From contig JAGPVT010000184.1 of the NCBI GenBank assembly GCA_018066865.1, forward strand, positions 1 to 64,000: a stretch of 64,000 nt of DNA, given 5' to 3'. The notes beneath the pieces are model-generated. The model worked only from the letters and a program-made list of their open reading frames with translations, had not been told where the DNA came from and ran no database searches. Of the stretch, positions 1 to 11,357 are shown piece by piece; positions within the stretch are counted from its first letter, which is position 1; every line of letters begins with the position of its first letter. This stretch comes from Marinobacter sp. Its GTDB lineage: Bacteria; Pseudomonadota; Gammaproteobacteria; Pseudomonadales; Oleiphilaceae. The position numbers and the translations under genes are program-made.

Positions 1-105
1 CTGCCGCCGGATGTGGCGGAAGCCTTGCAGATTGAATCGGGCGATCCGGTGCGGCTGGCGCCCCTGAAAGACAGAGCAAAGACAGCGGTAAAGGCGGCAG
101 GCTGA
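1..105 (+). CDS. astA: arginine N-succinyltransferase, C-terminal end (partial)
   Basis: The first 34 codons form an open frame that ends in TGA at 103-105 and enters from outside the window. The residues (LPPDVAEALQIESGDPVRLA, then a basic tail) resemble the end of AstA/AruF-AruG subunits. AstA starts the arginine succinyltransferase pathway by succinylating arginine with succinyl-CoA. The next gene, 35 bases downstream on the same strand, is astD, the usual order in this pathway. Only the tail is visible, so the call rests mostly on context. Confidence 0.7.
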   Translation: MPPDVAEALQIESGDPVRLAPLKDRAKTAVKAAG

Positions 106-134
106 AGTCCTTTAAAATCCAGTATCGGAGGTGA

Positions 135-1619
<1,485 letters not shown>

Positions 1620-1672
1620 ATTGCAGTTACTGAGCCTCATTCCCTGAATCCGGATGGACGGAACTCTAAACC

Positions 1673-3013
1673 ATGGTTAAGCATGCAGTAGAAGCAAACT
1701 TTGATGGCCTGGTTGGCCCCACCCACAATTACGCGGGCTTGTCCTGGGGTAATGTGGCATCGAAATCCAATGTGAATGCGGTATCCAATCCACGGAAGGC
1801 GGCGCTTCAAGGGCTGGCCAAAATGAAGCGGCTGGCAGATCGCGGTTATGTTCAGGGCATTTTGCCTCCCCATGAGCGCCCTCATATTCCATCGCTGAGA
1901 GCGCTCGGCTTCAGCGGCACGGATGCACAGATTCTGGAACGGGCCGCTAAATCCAGCTCGTCCATTCTGGCGGCCGTGTCTTCGGCTTCCTCAATGTGGA
2001 CAGCCAATGCCGCCACCGTTTCACCCAGTGCCGATACCACCGATCACCGGGTACATTTCACGCCAGCGAATCTGAGCGCCAAGTTCCACCGCTCCATTGA
2101 GCACGCCGTGACCGGCCGTACTCTGAAGTCTATCTTCGCGGACGACGGATATTTTGCCCATCACCCGGCACTGCCTTCGGTCGGCCATTTTGGCGATGAG
2201 GGCGCGGCCAATCATACCCGGCTTTGTGGGCGTTACGGTGAGCCAGGGGTGGAGCTGTTCGTGTATGGCCAGGCGGCCTTTAATGAGCAGGCACCGGCAC
2301 CGCAAAAATACCCGGCGCGGCAGACCCTCGAGGCCTCGCAGGCCATCGTTCGTCTGCACGGCCTGAAAGACGGGAACCGGGTGTTTGCCCAGCAGAATCC
2401 GGCAGCCATTGATGCTGGCGTATTCCATAACGACGTTATTGCCGTGGGCAATGGCAACACCCTGTTTTACCACGACATGGCGTTTCTGAACGAAGAACAG
2501 GTATTGTCAGATATCCGTGCGCGCCTTACCGGAGCGGAACTTGAGGCAGTTCGTGTAAGCAGTGCGGAGGTGCCCCTTGAAGACGCAGTCGCCTCGTATC
2601 TGTTCAACAGCCAGCTACTGAATACGCCTGATGGCATGCTGCTGGCGGTTCCGGGGGAGTGCCGCGAAGTGGCCTCTGTCAGCAAATATCTGGATAAGCT
2701 GCTAGCCGCGGGCGGGCCGATTACGGCGGTGGAAGTGTTTGATGTGAAGCAGTCCATGCGCAACGGAGGCGGCCCTGCCTGCCTGCGCTTGCGTGTGGTT
2801 CTGAATGACGACGAGTTGCAAGCCATGCATCGCGGCGTGATTCTCACCGATAAGCTATACGAACGCCTGACTTCCTGGGTTGCAGCGCATTACCGTGATC
2901 AGCTTGCCCGCGAAGATCTTGCCGACCCTATGCTTCTGGATGAAGTGCGCAAGGCACTGGATGAGCTGACCGGTATTCTGGGTTTGGGCTCTATCTACGA
3001 CTTCCAGATTTAG
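1673..3013 (+). CDS. astB: N-succinylarginine dihydrolase
   Basis: This 446-residue protein matches AstB over its whole length. AstB hydrolyses N2-succinylarginine to N2-succinylornithine, 2 NH3 and CO2, and belongs to the guanidino-group-modifying superfamily. The family N-terminus [19 protein letters not shown] is clear, and the nucleophile cysteine lies in NGGGPACLR at about residue 370. It follows astD by 53 bases on the same strand. The next gene (tetR) is convergent, so the ast operon probably ends here. astC must lie outside the window. Confidence 0.96.
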   Translation: MVKHAVEANFDGLVGPTHNYAGLSWGNVASKSNVNAVSNPRKAALQGLAKMKRLADRGYVQGILPPHERPHIPSLRALGFSGTDAQILERAAKSSSSILAAVSSASSMWTANAATVSPSADTTDHRVHFTPANLSAKFHRSIEHAVTGRTLKSIFADDGYFAHHPALPSVGHFGDEGAANHTRLCGRYGEPGVELFVYGQAAFNEQAPAPQKYPARQTLEASQAIVRLHGLKDGNRVFAQQNPAAIDAGVFHNDVIAVGNGNTLFYHDMAFLNEEQVLSDIRARLTGAELEAVRVSSAEVPLEDAVASYLFNSQLLNTPDGMLLAVPGECREVASVSKYLDKLLAAGGPITAVEVFDVKQSMRNGGGPACLRLRVVLNDDELQAMHRGVILTDKLYERLTSWVAAHYRDQLAREDLADPMLLDEVRKALDELTGILGLGSIYDFQI

Positions 3014-3031
3014 GCGCTTTTCAGTGCCTCA

Positions 3032-3670
3032 TCAGGAGGCGGCGATTGACGATGTCAGCATATCCATAGTGTGCCGGATCAGATTCTCGGCGGGAAAGCT
3101 GTCGCCGCTCTCACCGGCTTCCGACTGGCATAGCAAAATGACACCGTGCAAGGCCCCGCGCAGATAAAGAGCGGTCTGTTCCGGGCTTTTGATACGCTGG
3201 CGGCTCATCGTACCGTCCTCAAGCCCCAGTTCGATGGCCTCTACCATCAGCTCCATAAGTTCTGATTTCGAGCAAAGCATCTCCATGGTCTGGGTCTCGT
3301 CGGCCTCTGCCATGGCGGTTGAAGCTTTGGTGAGTGCTGAGAAATAATCCGGCTCGTCCAGGTAGAAGCGGTAGTAGGATTCTCCCATAGCCCGTATTTG
3401 CGCCAGCCCCGTATCAGCGGTGTGTTTCGCCTTTCGGAAGCGCTCAGACAGGCTGTGCCCGGCCCTCAGCATAATGCCTCGCTGAATAGCGGCCTTGTCC
3501 TTGAAGTACACATACAGCAGTGCCCGGCTCAGGCTGGCCGTGCGTGCAATGTCGTCCATGGATGTGCGCTCGTAACCCTTCTCCGAGAAAGCCCGCTCTG
3601 CGGCATCCAGAATGGCATCATAACGGGCCTGCTTCTCTCGTTCGCGGCGTGTTTTCAGAACTTCAGTCAT
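3032..3670 (-). CDS. TetR-family repressor of the adjacent RND pump
   Basis: A 212-residue TetR/AcrR regulator. The N-terminal helix-turn-helix is clear (about residues 10-57, with TSMDDIARTASLSRALLYVY as turn and recognition helix). The C-terminal ligand domain is unassigned. It is divergent from the RND pump genes, and the shared gap (3671-3832) holds a perfect inverted repeat that is the likely operator. The expected role is repression of the pump and of itself until an unknown ligand binds. Confidence 0.88.
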   Translation of the reverse strand: MTEVLKTRREREKQARYDAILDAAERAFSEKGYERTSMDDIARTASLSRALLYVYFKDKAAIQRGIMLRAGHSLSERFRKAKHTADTGLAQIRAMGESYYRFYLDEPDYFSALTKASTAMAEADETQTMEMLCSKSELMELMVEAIELGLEDGTMSRQRIKSPEQTALYLRGALHGVILLCQSEAGESGDSFPAENLIRHTMDMLTSSIAAS

Positions 3671-3733
3671 CCGGTCCTCTCATCAGAGTCTTTCACAGGC
3701 TATTTGCCAGTGGGAGAATGAAAGCCGATTATT

Positions 3734-3762
3734 GACATAATGTCAAAGAATGACATTATGTC
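3734..3762. promoter_or_regulatory. perfect inverted repeat, probable TetR operator
   Basis: Two 12-base arms, GACATAATGTCA and TGACATTATGTC, are exact reverse complements separated by AAGAA. Each arm is itself nearly palindromic (TGACAT-A-ATGTCA), so two repressor dimers could bind side by side. It sits between the divergent tetR gene and the RND adaptor gene. Confidence 0.75.
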
Positions 3763-3832
3763 GAGATCGATAACCGGATTTCCGCAGGAAGCGGTATCGA
3801 CATCAACTTGAGCAAGGACGAAAGGATACCTT

Positions 3833-4912
3833 ATGACACCATTCCGCATCCCTGTTGCCCTTATTTTTCTCGCTGCCAGCGGCCTGTTTCTTTCCGGTTG
3901 CATGGCCGATGATGTACAGAAGGCACCTGGCGAGCATTTGGTGTCAGTGCGCGTTTCAGAAGTCACCGGAGGTGAAGCTCAGGAAATAACCCTGCGGTTT
4001 TCCGGGATTGTGCGCTCAACCCAGAGGGCAACCTTGACGTTCCAGGTCAGCGGCACACTGAGAGAGCGTGCGGTAGAACTGGGCCAGACCGTTGCCGCTG
4101 GCGATATACTCGCCAGGGTATATAACCCGGCGCTGGAGCCTGCACGGGATTCAGCCAGAGCCAGGCTGGACGAACTGAGAACCGGATACGATCAGGCTAA
4201 ACGTGAATGGGAGCGGTCCAGCCGTTTGCATGAACGTGGTGTGGTCTCTGAGCAGAACCTGGAGCAGATCGCTGCCAGACGCGATTCTCTGAAAGCCAGC
4301 GTTGCGACAGCCCAGGCCTCGCTTTCAGAGGCCACTCAACTGCTGCAAGAGAGCACCCTGAGAGCGCCGTTTGGCGGGCGCGTTGAGGCGCTCCTGGTCG
4401 AAAATGACGAGTTTGTCGCCGCCGGTCAGCCGGTTATGCGCTTGTCTTCGCCGGAAGGTAAGGAAGTGGAAGTGCGGGTGCCGGCTTACCTGTTGGCTCA
4501 TGTGGCGGTAGATCAGGAGCTACCGGTGTGGTCTGTGCAGAATCGCATTGAGGCCCCGGTGACCGGCTCTGTTGTTGAAATTGCCCAGGCGGGTGCAATC
4601 CGTGGTGAACTTCACCCGGTTCTGGTCAGCCTGCCGGTCAACACCCTGGATACGGGTGAACCGGTGGAAGTAGGTATTACACCGCTTCGCGAATCTGCGC
4701 TTACCGTGCCACTCCTATCGGTTATCCGCAGCGCGGACGGTATGAGGGTATTCCGGGTGCGCGATGGCGTGGCACGCCGTGTACCTATAGACGTTGAGCG
4801 GGTGGTTGGCGAGCGTGTTGTAGTGCGCACAGGTGAGCTGGAGCCCGGCGATCAGGTGGTGTACGCGGGCATAACCCGCCTCGCAGACGGTGATGCCGTG
4901 GAGGTGCGTTAA
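3833..4912 (+). CDS. RND efflux periplasmic adaptor lipoprotein (MFP)
   Basis: A 359-residue membrane fusion protein. A lipoprotein signal ends at LSGC (Cys23). It is followed by a lipoyl-like/beta-barrel region (VSGTLRERAVELGQTVAAGD), a helical hairpin (about residues 100-165) and a second lipoyl half (LRAPFGGRVEALLVENDEFV). It would bridge the inner-membrane pump to an outer-membrane factor. No outer-membrane TolC-type gene is present nearby, so a shared one is probably used. The stop overlaps the start of the pump gene, indicating translational coupling. Confidence 0.92.
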   Translation: MTPFRIPVALIFLAASGLFLSGCMADDVQKAPGEHLVSVRVSEVTGGEAQEITLRFSGIVRSTQRATLTFQVSGTLRERAVELGQTVAAGDILARVYNPALEPARDSARARLDELRTGYDQAKREWERSSRLHERGVVSEQNLEQIAARRDSLKASVATAQASLSEATQLLQESTLRAPFGGRVEALLVENDEFVAAGQPVMRLSSPEGKEVEVRVPAYLLAHVAVDQELPVWSVQNRIEAPVTGSVVEIAQAGAIRGELHPVLVSLPVNTLDTGEPVEVGITPLRESALTVPLLSVIRSADGMRVFRVRDGVARRVPIDVERVVGERVVVRTGELEPGDQVVYAGITRLADGDAVEVR

Positions 4913-7900
4913 TGACGCGCCGGTTGCTCAACTTCCAGCGTTTATTGGGTATGGTGGTTACTATGCTTTGCCTGTTGGGCTTGGCTGCGTACAGCACCAT
5001 GCCGCGGCAAGAAGATCCCTCGTTTCCATACCGCGCCGGCCTGATCTCGGTGAGCTATCCCGGCGCCAGTGCCGATGCGGTAGAGCGATTGGTGCTCAGG
5101 CCGCTGACAGACGAGCTGCGCCAGGTGGAAGAAGTGGACATATCCCAGGGCACAGCCCGCACAGGCGTTGCGCTCGTCAGATTGCGCCTCAATGATGACA
5201 TCTATGATACAGACCCGGCCTGGGACCGCATTCGCCAGGCGATGGAGCGTGCGAGACAGGATTTCCCGGACGATGTCGGCCAGATGGTTCTGGATGATCG
5301 GCTGATCGACAACCCTGCTATTGTGCTGGCAATTGGCGGCGCGCCTTCGGTGAGTGAATTGTCTGATGTGGCCGAACGACTTAAACAGAGCCTCGCCGAT
5401 ATTGCCGGTGTTTCCCGCATTGAGCTGGAAGGGGATGCCGACGAACAGATTACTCTTGCGCTGGACGATGCTGCGCTGTACCGGTTGGGTATCTCACCAG
5501 CCCGGATTCTGCAAACCCTGGCTCAGCGTAACCAGACTACGCCCGGCGGCTTTGTGGTGGTGGACGGTCGTCGGTTATCAGTGCTTCCCAATACCGAGTT
5601 TGCCGATATTGATGCCATTCGCGCTACCCCCATTGAGCTTCCCGATGGATCCCAGGTGCCGCTCGCAGCGGCGGCTGACGTATGGCGTGGCCCCGCCGAG
5701 CCGCGTCAGCCGGAAACCTGGTTTGATGGCGAGCGGGTTGTACTGCTGTCGCTGATCATGGAAGAAGGCACGACGGATGCGATCCGTTTTGGTGAGCGGG
5801 TGCGGGAGCGGGTTGCGCAAATTCGTCCTGACTTTGAGCCTTACGAAATCCGTGAAATGTTCTTCCAGCCGGATAAAGTCTCGGATCGTCTGGATAACCT
5901 CGCCTGGAGCCTGGTGCTCTCTGTTCTGATCATTGTGGCGGTGGTGTTCACCGGGATGGGCATTCGAATGGGGCTGTTGGTGGCTTCGATCCTGCCGATG
6001 GTGGCGTTGATCAGCGTTGGACTTTACGACCTTGGCGGCGGCGTACTGCACCAGATTGCGGTGATCGGCATGGTGATCTCTCTGGGCATTCTGATCGACA
6101 ACGCTATTGTTATTGTTGAGAACATTCAGGGCCACCTGGACGAGGGCATACGCCGCCTGGATGCCCTGCGCAAAGCTGTCAGCGAACTCGCCGGGCCACT
6201 TGGCGCCTCCACCGGCACCACACTGGCCGCCTTTGCGCCTCTGCTGCTTGCCAAAGGTGGGGCGGCAGACTTCACCCGGGGTGTGCCAGTGATGATCATG
6301 CTCACTCTGTCCGTCAGTTATCTGCTGGCGATTTCCGTGGTGCCTCTGCTGGCGGCCCGCTTCCTCAAGCCTCGCCGCAATGCCGAGGCTGACCGGTTGA
6401 TTGGTTTGGCCCGGTTTCTCGGTGGACTGGTTTATCGTCACCCCCGGCGACTGATCGCGACCGGTATCTTGCTGGTTGCCATGAGTCTGGCCATGACGCC
6501 GTTTATGGCGCAGCAGTTCTTTCCCAATGCCGACCGGCCCCAGGTGATTGTTGAACTCTTCATGCCCGAAGGCACAGACCAGTCGCGCACCGCAGAAGCC
6601 GCTGCCGATCTGGAGCAAGCCATACGCACACGGCCGAATGCGCTGAAAATCCATCGGTTTGTCGGCTTTACCGGCCCTGCGTTCTATTACAATCTCCAGC
6701 GTGCACCCCAGGCGCCGAACAGAGGCAGGCTCGTGGTAACAACGCCAACGCTGGAAGACACCACCGAAATGATCCGCTGGATCCGTGCTCATGTGAATGA
6801 ACAGATGCCCCAGCTGGATGTAACGGTAGGCGTTCTTGGGCAAGGGCCGCCAAGCATTGCTCCGGTGGAGGTGCGCGTTTACCACGCCGATGATCAGGCG
6901 CGCACGCACGCGGTAGAGCAGTTGTTCAGCGCGTTACGCCAGGTGGAGGGCACCGTGGATGTTCGGCACGATCTGGACATTGGCGTACCCAGCATTGCAA
7001 TCAACGTAGACGATGCCACCGCTGCAAGATACGGGCTTACCCGGGCGGACGTCGCGCAGAGCCTCTACGGCCAGAGTTTTGGTGTTGTCGCTGAGCGCTA
7101 TCGCCAGGAAAAAGATCCGATTCCATTGGTTTTGCGGTCGCAGGAAGGCACATCATTGCCCCTGGAGCGACTGCTTTCGGTGAATATCTACAACGATCGC
7201 GGACAAGCGGTTCCTCTGTCTGCCGTTGCCAGCGTGGAAACCGCATGGGAACCAGCCGCACGTTATTTGCGCAACGGTACCCGGCTTAACACCGTTACTG
7301 CCAACCTCCTGACCGGCTACAGCTTCAGCCAGGCACTGAGCGGCCTTGGGCTCGCGCTGGAAGAAAACCCTCTGCCTGAAGGTACTCGTCTGGAAATGGG
7401 CGGCGATGCCGAAGGTTCCGGCGACGCGAACGGTGCTTTGCTGACAGCAGCTCCGATCGGCATACTCTTGCTGTTGTTTTTCCTGCTGCTGCAGTTCAAT
7501 TCGTTCCGGCGTGTTGGCATCATCCTGTTAACCGTGCCCCTGGCAACGGTAGGTATTTTCCCGGGCCTGGTGCTCTCGGGATCACCCTTCGGATTCCAGT
7601 CATTGCTTGGTGTGATTGCACTGGTAGGCATTGTGGTGAACAACGCCATCGTGCTGCTTGATGTGATGGACAGAGAACTGGAGAACGGTGAGAACATACA
7701 CGAAGCCATGCGCAAAGCCGTTGTGCAAAGAACCCGGCCCATCCTGCTGACCACGGCAACCACCGTGGCCGGCCTGCTGCCGCTGGCCTTCTCCAGCTCC
7801 ACACTCTGGCCGCCCATGGCCTGGGCGATTATTTCAGGCTTGCTGGCCTCAACCATACTGACCCTGCTGGTGATCCCTGCGGTATGCACGCAGTTGATCA

Positions 7901-7938
7901 AGGTGAAGGTTGCCGAGCCGGAAAACGCCCCGGCATAG
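4912..7938 (+). CDS. RND-family efflux permease
   Basis: A 1008-residue inner-membrane proton-driven pump with the duplicated RND layout: a membrane helix, a periplasmic loop, a helix bundle, and the same again in the second half. The TM4 relay motif reads GILIDNAIVIVEN, so only one of the two acidic residues of AcrB-type pumps is kept and the second is Asn. Many proteobacterial RND pumps share this. The start ATG overlaps the adaptor stop by one base. The substrate is unknown; the divergent TetR gene suggests an inducible toxic compound. Confidence 0.93.
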   Translation: MTRRLLNFQRLLGMVVTMLCLLGLAAYSTMPRQEDPSFPYRAGLISVSYPGASADAVERLVLRPLTDELRQVEEVDISQGTARTGVALVRLRLNDDIYDTDPAWDRIRQAMERARQDFPDDVGQMVLDDRLIDNPAIVLAIGGAPSVSELSDVAERLKQSLADIAGVSRIELEGDADEQITLALDDAALYRLGISPARILQTLAQRNQTTPGGFVVVDGRRLSVLPNTEFADIDAIRATPIELPDGSQVPLAAAADVWRGPAEPRQPETWFDGERVVLLSLIMEEGTTDAIRFGERVRERVAQIRPDFEPYEIREMFFQPDKVSDRLDNLAWSLVLSVLIIVAVVFTGMGIRMGLLVASILPMVALISVGLYDLGGGVLHQIAVIGMVISLGILIDNAIVIVENIQGHLDEGIRRLDALRKAVSELAGPLGASTGTTLAAFAPLLLAKGGAADFTRGVPVMIMLTLSVSYLLAISVVPLLAARFLKPRRNAEADRLIGLARFLGGLVYRHPRRLIATGILLVAMSLAMTPFMAQQFFPNADRPQVIVELFMPEGTDQSRTAEAAADLEQAIRTRPNALKIHRFVGFTGPAFYYNLQRAPQAPNRGRLVVTTPTLEDTTEMIRWIRAHVNEQMPQLDVTVGVLGQGPPSIAPVEVRVYHADDQARTHAVEQLFSALRQVEGTVDVRHDLDIGVPSIAINVDDATAARYGLTRADVAQSLYGQSFGVVAERYRQEKDPIPLVLRSQEGTSLPLERLLSVNIYNDRGQAVPLSAVASVETAWEPAARYLRNGTRLNTVTANLLTGYSFSQALSGLGLALEENPLPEGTRLEMGGDAEGSGDANGALLTAAPIGILLLLFFLLLQFNSFRRVGIILLTVPLATVGIFPGLVLSGSPFGFQSLLGVIALVGIVVNNAIVLLDVMDRELENGENIHEAMRKAVVQRTRPILLTTATTVAGLLPLAFSSSTLWPPMAWAIISGLLASTILTLLVIPAVCTQLIKVKVAEPENAPA

Positions 7939-7959
7939 CCGCCCCCTGTGCCGGCGGGC

Positions 7960-8991
7960 TTACCTGGGCTTTATCATCAGGCCCACCCGCTGGCCAACCG
8001 GTACATCCCGGTTCGGAAACACAATCGCCTGAGGCGAAAGCTCTACCCGATAACAGGTATCGTCATCCTCCCAGATGACGGTGCCTGGCGGGTATTCGGT
8101 AAAATTGGCCACGTCATCTGGAATGTGAAACCGGAAGTTCTTCCCGGTATTCAGAATTTCATGCACCACCTCAAAAATCGTGAGATGGTCAAACGGTGCT
8201 TGCTTTGCCGAGCATGGCTTGCCACAAAAACGCTGCCGCAAAGCTTTCTTGATCCCCTCAAAACGCTGCAGATCATTCTCTCCGAATGGCCTGACCTTGC
8301 CCAGCTCCACGGTAAAGCTTTCAGCCCCCAGCGCGGATGAAGAAAATGACGAAAAGGTGGTTCCTGCCTTATGCTGCAGCAACAAGGCTTCCACCTCCGC
8401 TTCCAGCAGAAAATCGCACTGCCCCTCCGGCACCTGTCGGCCCTCAACAAACGGGTAAAGCGCAAACTTCTCTCGTTTAGATGGCCTTATGGCCGTGTGC
8501 AAATCGTAATGGGACAAGGCTTGCGGATGCGCCATGGCAAACTGACGGCAAGCTTCTTCAAGAAACTGTGCCCGAGCCGCTTCCGGCAAATCAGCATACT
8601 CATGCTTGCCATGAGCACCGTTGAACAACCGGTTAAGATTCGCATCCAGAAACCGCTCTCCGGCCACCATGGCTGGCGGGTTCCCCAGAATCAGTAACAA
8701 CGGACATGCCAGTAGCCACTCCCCGTTCAGCAGTTCGCTGACCAGCGCGTTCAGAACCTCAATAGGTGCAGTTTCATTGCCATGAATGCCGGCAGAGACT
8801 AACAGTGTTTCCTGATTCGGATTGCCGCGATCAGCTGGCGGACTGATATGCAAAACACCGACATTTTTGCGGTTGATACGAGTGCCATCCGGGAGCGTGG
8901 TTTTGATTTCCGGAAGGTCGGCTGTGGCGTGGGTGAGAGTGTGCGACAACCAGTTAGAACTGGATTCAAAAAGATCTGAATAAGCAGCCAT
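7960..8991 (-). CDS. astE: succinylglutamate desuccinylase
   Basis: A 343-residue zinc carboxypeptidase-like enzyme of the AstE/aspartoacylase family. It would hydrolyse N-succinylglutamate to glutamate and succinate, the last AST step. Zinc ligands are visible in GIHGNE (H70, E73) and HYDLHTAIR (near H161-H165), and the substrate-binding NLNRLF is present. It is the last gene of the leftward aot transporter operon, 16 bases after the permease. In Pseudomonas an AstE-like gene (aotO) is found in the aot cluster, so the placement is known. It is convergent with the RND pump. Confidence 0.9.
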   Translation of the reverse strand: MAAYSDLFESSSNWLSHTLTHATADLPEIKTTLPDGTRINRKNVGVLHISPPADRGNPNQETLLVSAGIHGNETAPIEVLNALVSELLNGEWLLACPLLLILGNPPAMVAGERFLDANLNRLFNGAHGKHEYADLPEAARAQFLEEACRQFAMAHPQALSHYDLHTAIRPSKREKFALYPFVEGRQVPEGQCDFLLEAEVEALLLQHKAGTTFSSFSSSALGAESFTVELGKVRPFGENDLQRFEGIKKALRQRFCGKPCSAKQAPFDHLTIFEVVHEILNTGKNFRFHIPDDVANFTEYPPGTVIWEDDDTCYRVELSPQAIVFPNRDVPVGQRVGLMIKPR

Positions 8992-9007
8992 AGAACCTCC
9001 GAAGGGC

Positions 9008-9733
9008 TCAGGAACCCACAGGCCGCTGATGCCTCAACAAATGATTTTCAAGCTTGCGGAACGCAAATACCAGGATGAACGTCAGCGCCATGTAGCAAAG
9101 TGCCACAAAGATAAACGCATCAAACGGCGCGTAAAACCGCGAGTAAATATTCCGCGCTGCACCCGTCAGATCCACAATGGTTACCACGCTTGCAATCGCG
9201 CTCGAATGCAGCATGAAAATCACCTCATTGGAATACGCCTGAACCGCACGCCGCGCCGCACTGGGAAGCACAATGCGCCGCATCCGCATAAACCAGTTCA
9301 TACCGTAAGCCTTCGCTGCTTCAATCTCACCGTGAGGCGTTGAAACAATCGCACCACGAATAATCTCCGTGGTATAGGCGCAGGTATTCAAAGTGAAAGC
9401 CAACAGCGCAGGGTAGAAAGGTTCCCGGAAAATCTCCCACCAGAAGGTTTGCTGGATACCAGGAATCTGAGCAACGCCATAGTAAATAATATAAAGCTGA
9501 ATCAGCAGCGGCGTGCCGCGGAAAAGGTAGGTGTAAAGCCACACGGGGCCAGACACAAACGGATTTTTAACCGTGCGAAGAATCGCCAGCGGAACCGCAA
9601 AAACGAGCCCGATAATCAGGCTCAGAAACACCAGTTGAACAGTTGTAACCATCCCATCCCAGTATTCCATGATGGTCAGGGCGGTAAAAATGTCGTTTTT
9701 GTTCAGCCAGGCGGCGATAAAGTCGGGTGGCAT
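9008..9733 (-). CDS. aotM: arginine/ornithine ABC transporter permease (AotM-like)
   Basis: This 241-residue polar amino acid permease of the HisM/ArtM group carries the EAA loop that contacts the ATPase (EIEAAKAYGMNWFMRMRRIVLP). It is the second of the two permeases of an aot-type importer, 2 bases downstream of aotQ. Arginine or ornithine as substrate is inferred from the neighbouring ast genes, and lysine or histidine cannot be excluded. Confidence 0.88.
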   Translation of the reverse strand: MPPDFIAAWLNKNDIFTALTIMEYWDGMVTTVQLVFLSLIIGLVFAVPLAILRTVKNPFVSGPVWLYTYLFRGTPLLIQLYIIYYGVAQIPGIQQTFWWEIFREPFYPALLAFTLNTCAYTTEIIRGAIVSTPHGEIEAAKAYGMNWFMRMRRIVLPSAARRAVQAYSNEVIFMLHSSAIASVVTIVDLTGAARNIYSRFYAPFDAFIFVALCYMALTFILVFAFRKLENHLLRHQRPVGS

Positions 9734-9735
9734 TA

Positions 9736-10440
9736 TCAGCTCTCCTGAATCACGCCGGCGTTAGCTCGTTTATCGAGCCACTTGATAAACAGCTCCGAGC
9801 CTGCCGTGAGGGCGAGGTACACAAACGCCACCGGAATGAAAAAGTGGAACGGCATGCGCTCTGCCTTCGCTGCTTCCTCCGCCACACGCACCATATCTGT
9901 GAGGCCAATAATGGAAACCAGCGCTGTAGTTTTGAGCAGCACCTGCCAGTTGTTACCGATGCCGGGCAGGGCATGGCGGAGCATTTGCGGAACCATAACC
10001 CTGCGGAAGGTATGCCAGTTGCTGAACCCGTAGGCACGTGCCGCTTCGATCTGGCCGGTTTCAACCGCGAGAAAGGCACCGCGGAAGGTTTCCGTCATGT
10101 AGGCGCCAAAAATCAGTCCGATCGTCACCACGCCGGAAATGAACGGATTAAACTGGAAGAAGAAATCGACTTCGTAGGTTTCCCAAATATAGTCGGAGAG
10201 CATGTTTACGCCCACCTGACCACCGTAATAGAACAGCAGCATCATCACCAGATCGGGAACACCACGAATCAGCGTGGTGTAGGCCGTAGCGATGCCAACC
10301 GCTGCACGGCTGTTCGACAGCTTTGCAGCCGCGCCAATCAGCCCGAGGGCTAATGCGAGGGCAAGAGACAGGAAGGCAAGTTCTATGGTGACAACTGCTC
10401 CGCTAAGCAGTTCCGGCCCATAGCCTTTCAGATCAAACAT
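9736..10440 (-). CDS. aotQ: arginine/ornithine ABC transporter permease (AotQ-like)
   Basis: A 234-residue HisQ/ArtQ-type inner-membrane permease with the EAA motif QIEAARAYGFSNWHTFRRVMVP. It pairs with the AotM-like permease just downstream to form the channel. A strong stem-loop separates it from the upstream binding-protein gene and probably lowers its expression relative to that gene. Confidence 0.88.
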   Translation of the reverse strand: MFDLKGYGPELLSGAVVTIELAFLSLALALALGLIGAAAKLSNSRAAVGIATAYTTLIRGVPDLVMMLLFYYGGQVGVNMLSDYIWETYEVDFFFQFNPFISGVVTIGLIFGAYMTETFRGAFLAVETGQIEAARAYGFSNWHTFRRVMVPQMLRHALPGIGNNWQVLLKTTALVSIIGLTDMVRVAEEAAKAERMPFHFFIPVAFVYLALTAGSELFIKWLDKRANAGVIQES

Positions 10441-10457
10441 GGGAGTGTCCGGTGATC

Positions 10458-10482
10458 AGGGGCAGTCATAATGGCTGCCCCT
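10458..10482 (-). other. intercistronic stem-loop between aotJ and aotQ
   Basis: AGGGGCAG and CTGCCCCT form an 8-base-pair stem around a 9-base loop, with no following U-run on the minus strand. Such hairpins after binding-protein genes usually protect the upstream message from 3' decay. This would allow more AotJ than permease to be made. Confidence 0.55.
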
Positions 10483-10495
10483 GAGGCTTGTGTGT

Positions 10496-11272
10496 TCAGA
10501 TCTTTACGTCGTACGCGAAGTATTTCTGCATGATGGTGTCATAGGTACCATCTTCTTTCAGGGTGCGAAGAGCAGAATTCACGTCCCGGGCAATATCTGC
10601 GTCGCGCTTGCGCATGGCAACACCCACGCCTTCACCCAGCTTGACCGCCTCGCCAACTTCTTTGAAGCCTTCCTTGGAGAGTACAGTCTGTTCGCCCACC
10701 GGATAGTCTACGAAGACCACATCCAGACGCTGGCCTTCCAGATCCAGAACCATGTCATCTGCGGTGGTGTAACGCTTGATGGTTACTATGCCGCTCATTT
10801 CCTCGGTCACATAGGTGTCCATAGTGGTGCCACGCTGAACACCGACCGTTTTGCCTTTCATGGCGTCCATATCGGTAACATCGGCGTTGAAGCCCTCAGG
10901 GCCAAACCATCCGCCCGGAGTGTTGTAGTAGGGCTCAGAGAACAGAACTCGCTCCGCACGCTCTGGAGTGATCGACATGGACGACATGATCAAATCGAAC
11001 TTGCGAGCGAGCAGGCCGGGGATCATGCCGTCCCATGCCTGGATCACGAACTTGCAAGTTGCGTTCATCTGCTCACACATCGCCTCAGCCAGTTCCACTT
11101 CGAAACCGGTCAACTCGCCATTTTCATCTTTGTATTCGAAAGGCTCATAAGGCACGTCGAATGCGATGCGCAGGCTTCTGGGGTCGGAACTTCCGATGCT
11201 CGTGTCCTGGGCTTGAACACCTCCCGCCATAAAGGCGAAAGCACAGCTTGCCGCGATAAACAGGTTTTTCAT
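10496..11272 (-). CDS. aotJ: arginine/ornithine periplasmic binding protein (AotJ-like)
   Basis: A 258-residue ArgT/HisJ-type solute-binding protein with a Sec signal peptide (about residues 1-21, MKNLFIAASCAFAFMAGGVQ). The family patterns SLRIAFDVPYEPFEYKDENG and FDLIMSSMSITPERA are clear and belong to the ligand cleft for basic amino acids. It lies between aotP (85 bases upstream) and aotQ. Confidence 0.9.
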   Translation of the reverse strand: MKNLFIAASCAFAFMAGGVQAQDTSIGSSDPRSLRIAFDVPYEPFEYKDENGELTGFEVELAEAMCEQMNATCKFVIQAWDGMIPGLLARKFDLIMSSMSITPERAERVLFSEPYYNTPGGWFGPEGFNADVTDMDAMKGKTVGVQRGTTMDTYVTEEMSGIVTIKRYTTADDMVLDLEGQRLDVVFVDYPVGEQTVLSKEGFKEVGEAVKLGEGVGVAMRKRDADIARDVNSALRTLKEDGTYDTIMQKYFAYDVKI

Positions 11273-11357
11273 GTGTCACTTCTCCAGTGGATCGCCTCGA
11301 GGGCGTTATTTTTTGTGGAAGTTCTATATCCAAGAACAGTTACGATAGCACTGCACA

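Noticed and set aside
5578-6909. 443-codon open frame on the minus strand within the RND pump
   Set aside because: It lies wholly opposite the clear RND coding sequence, its His/Arg/Gln-rich composition is typical of antisense translation, and it has no recognisable domain or ribosome site.
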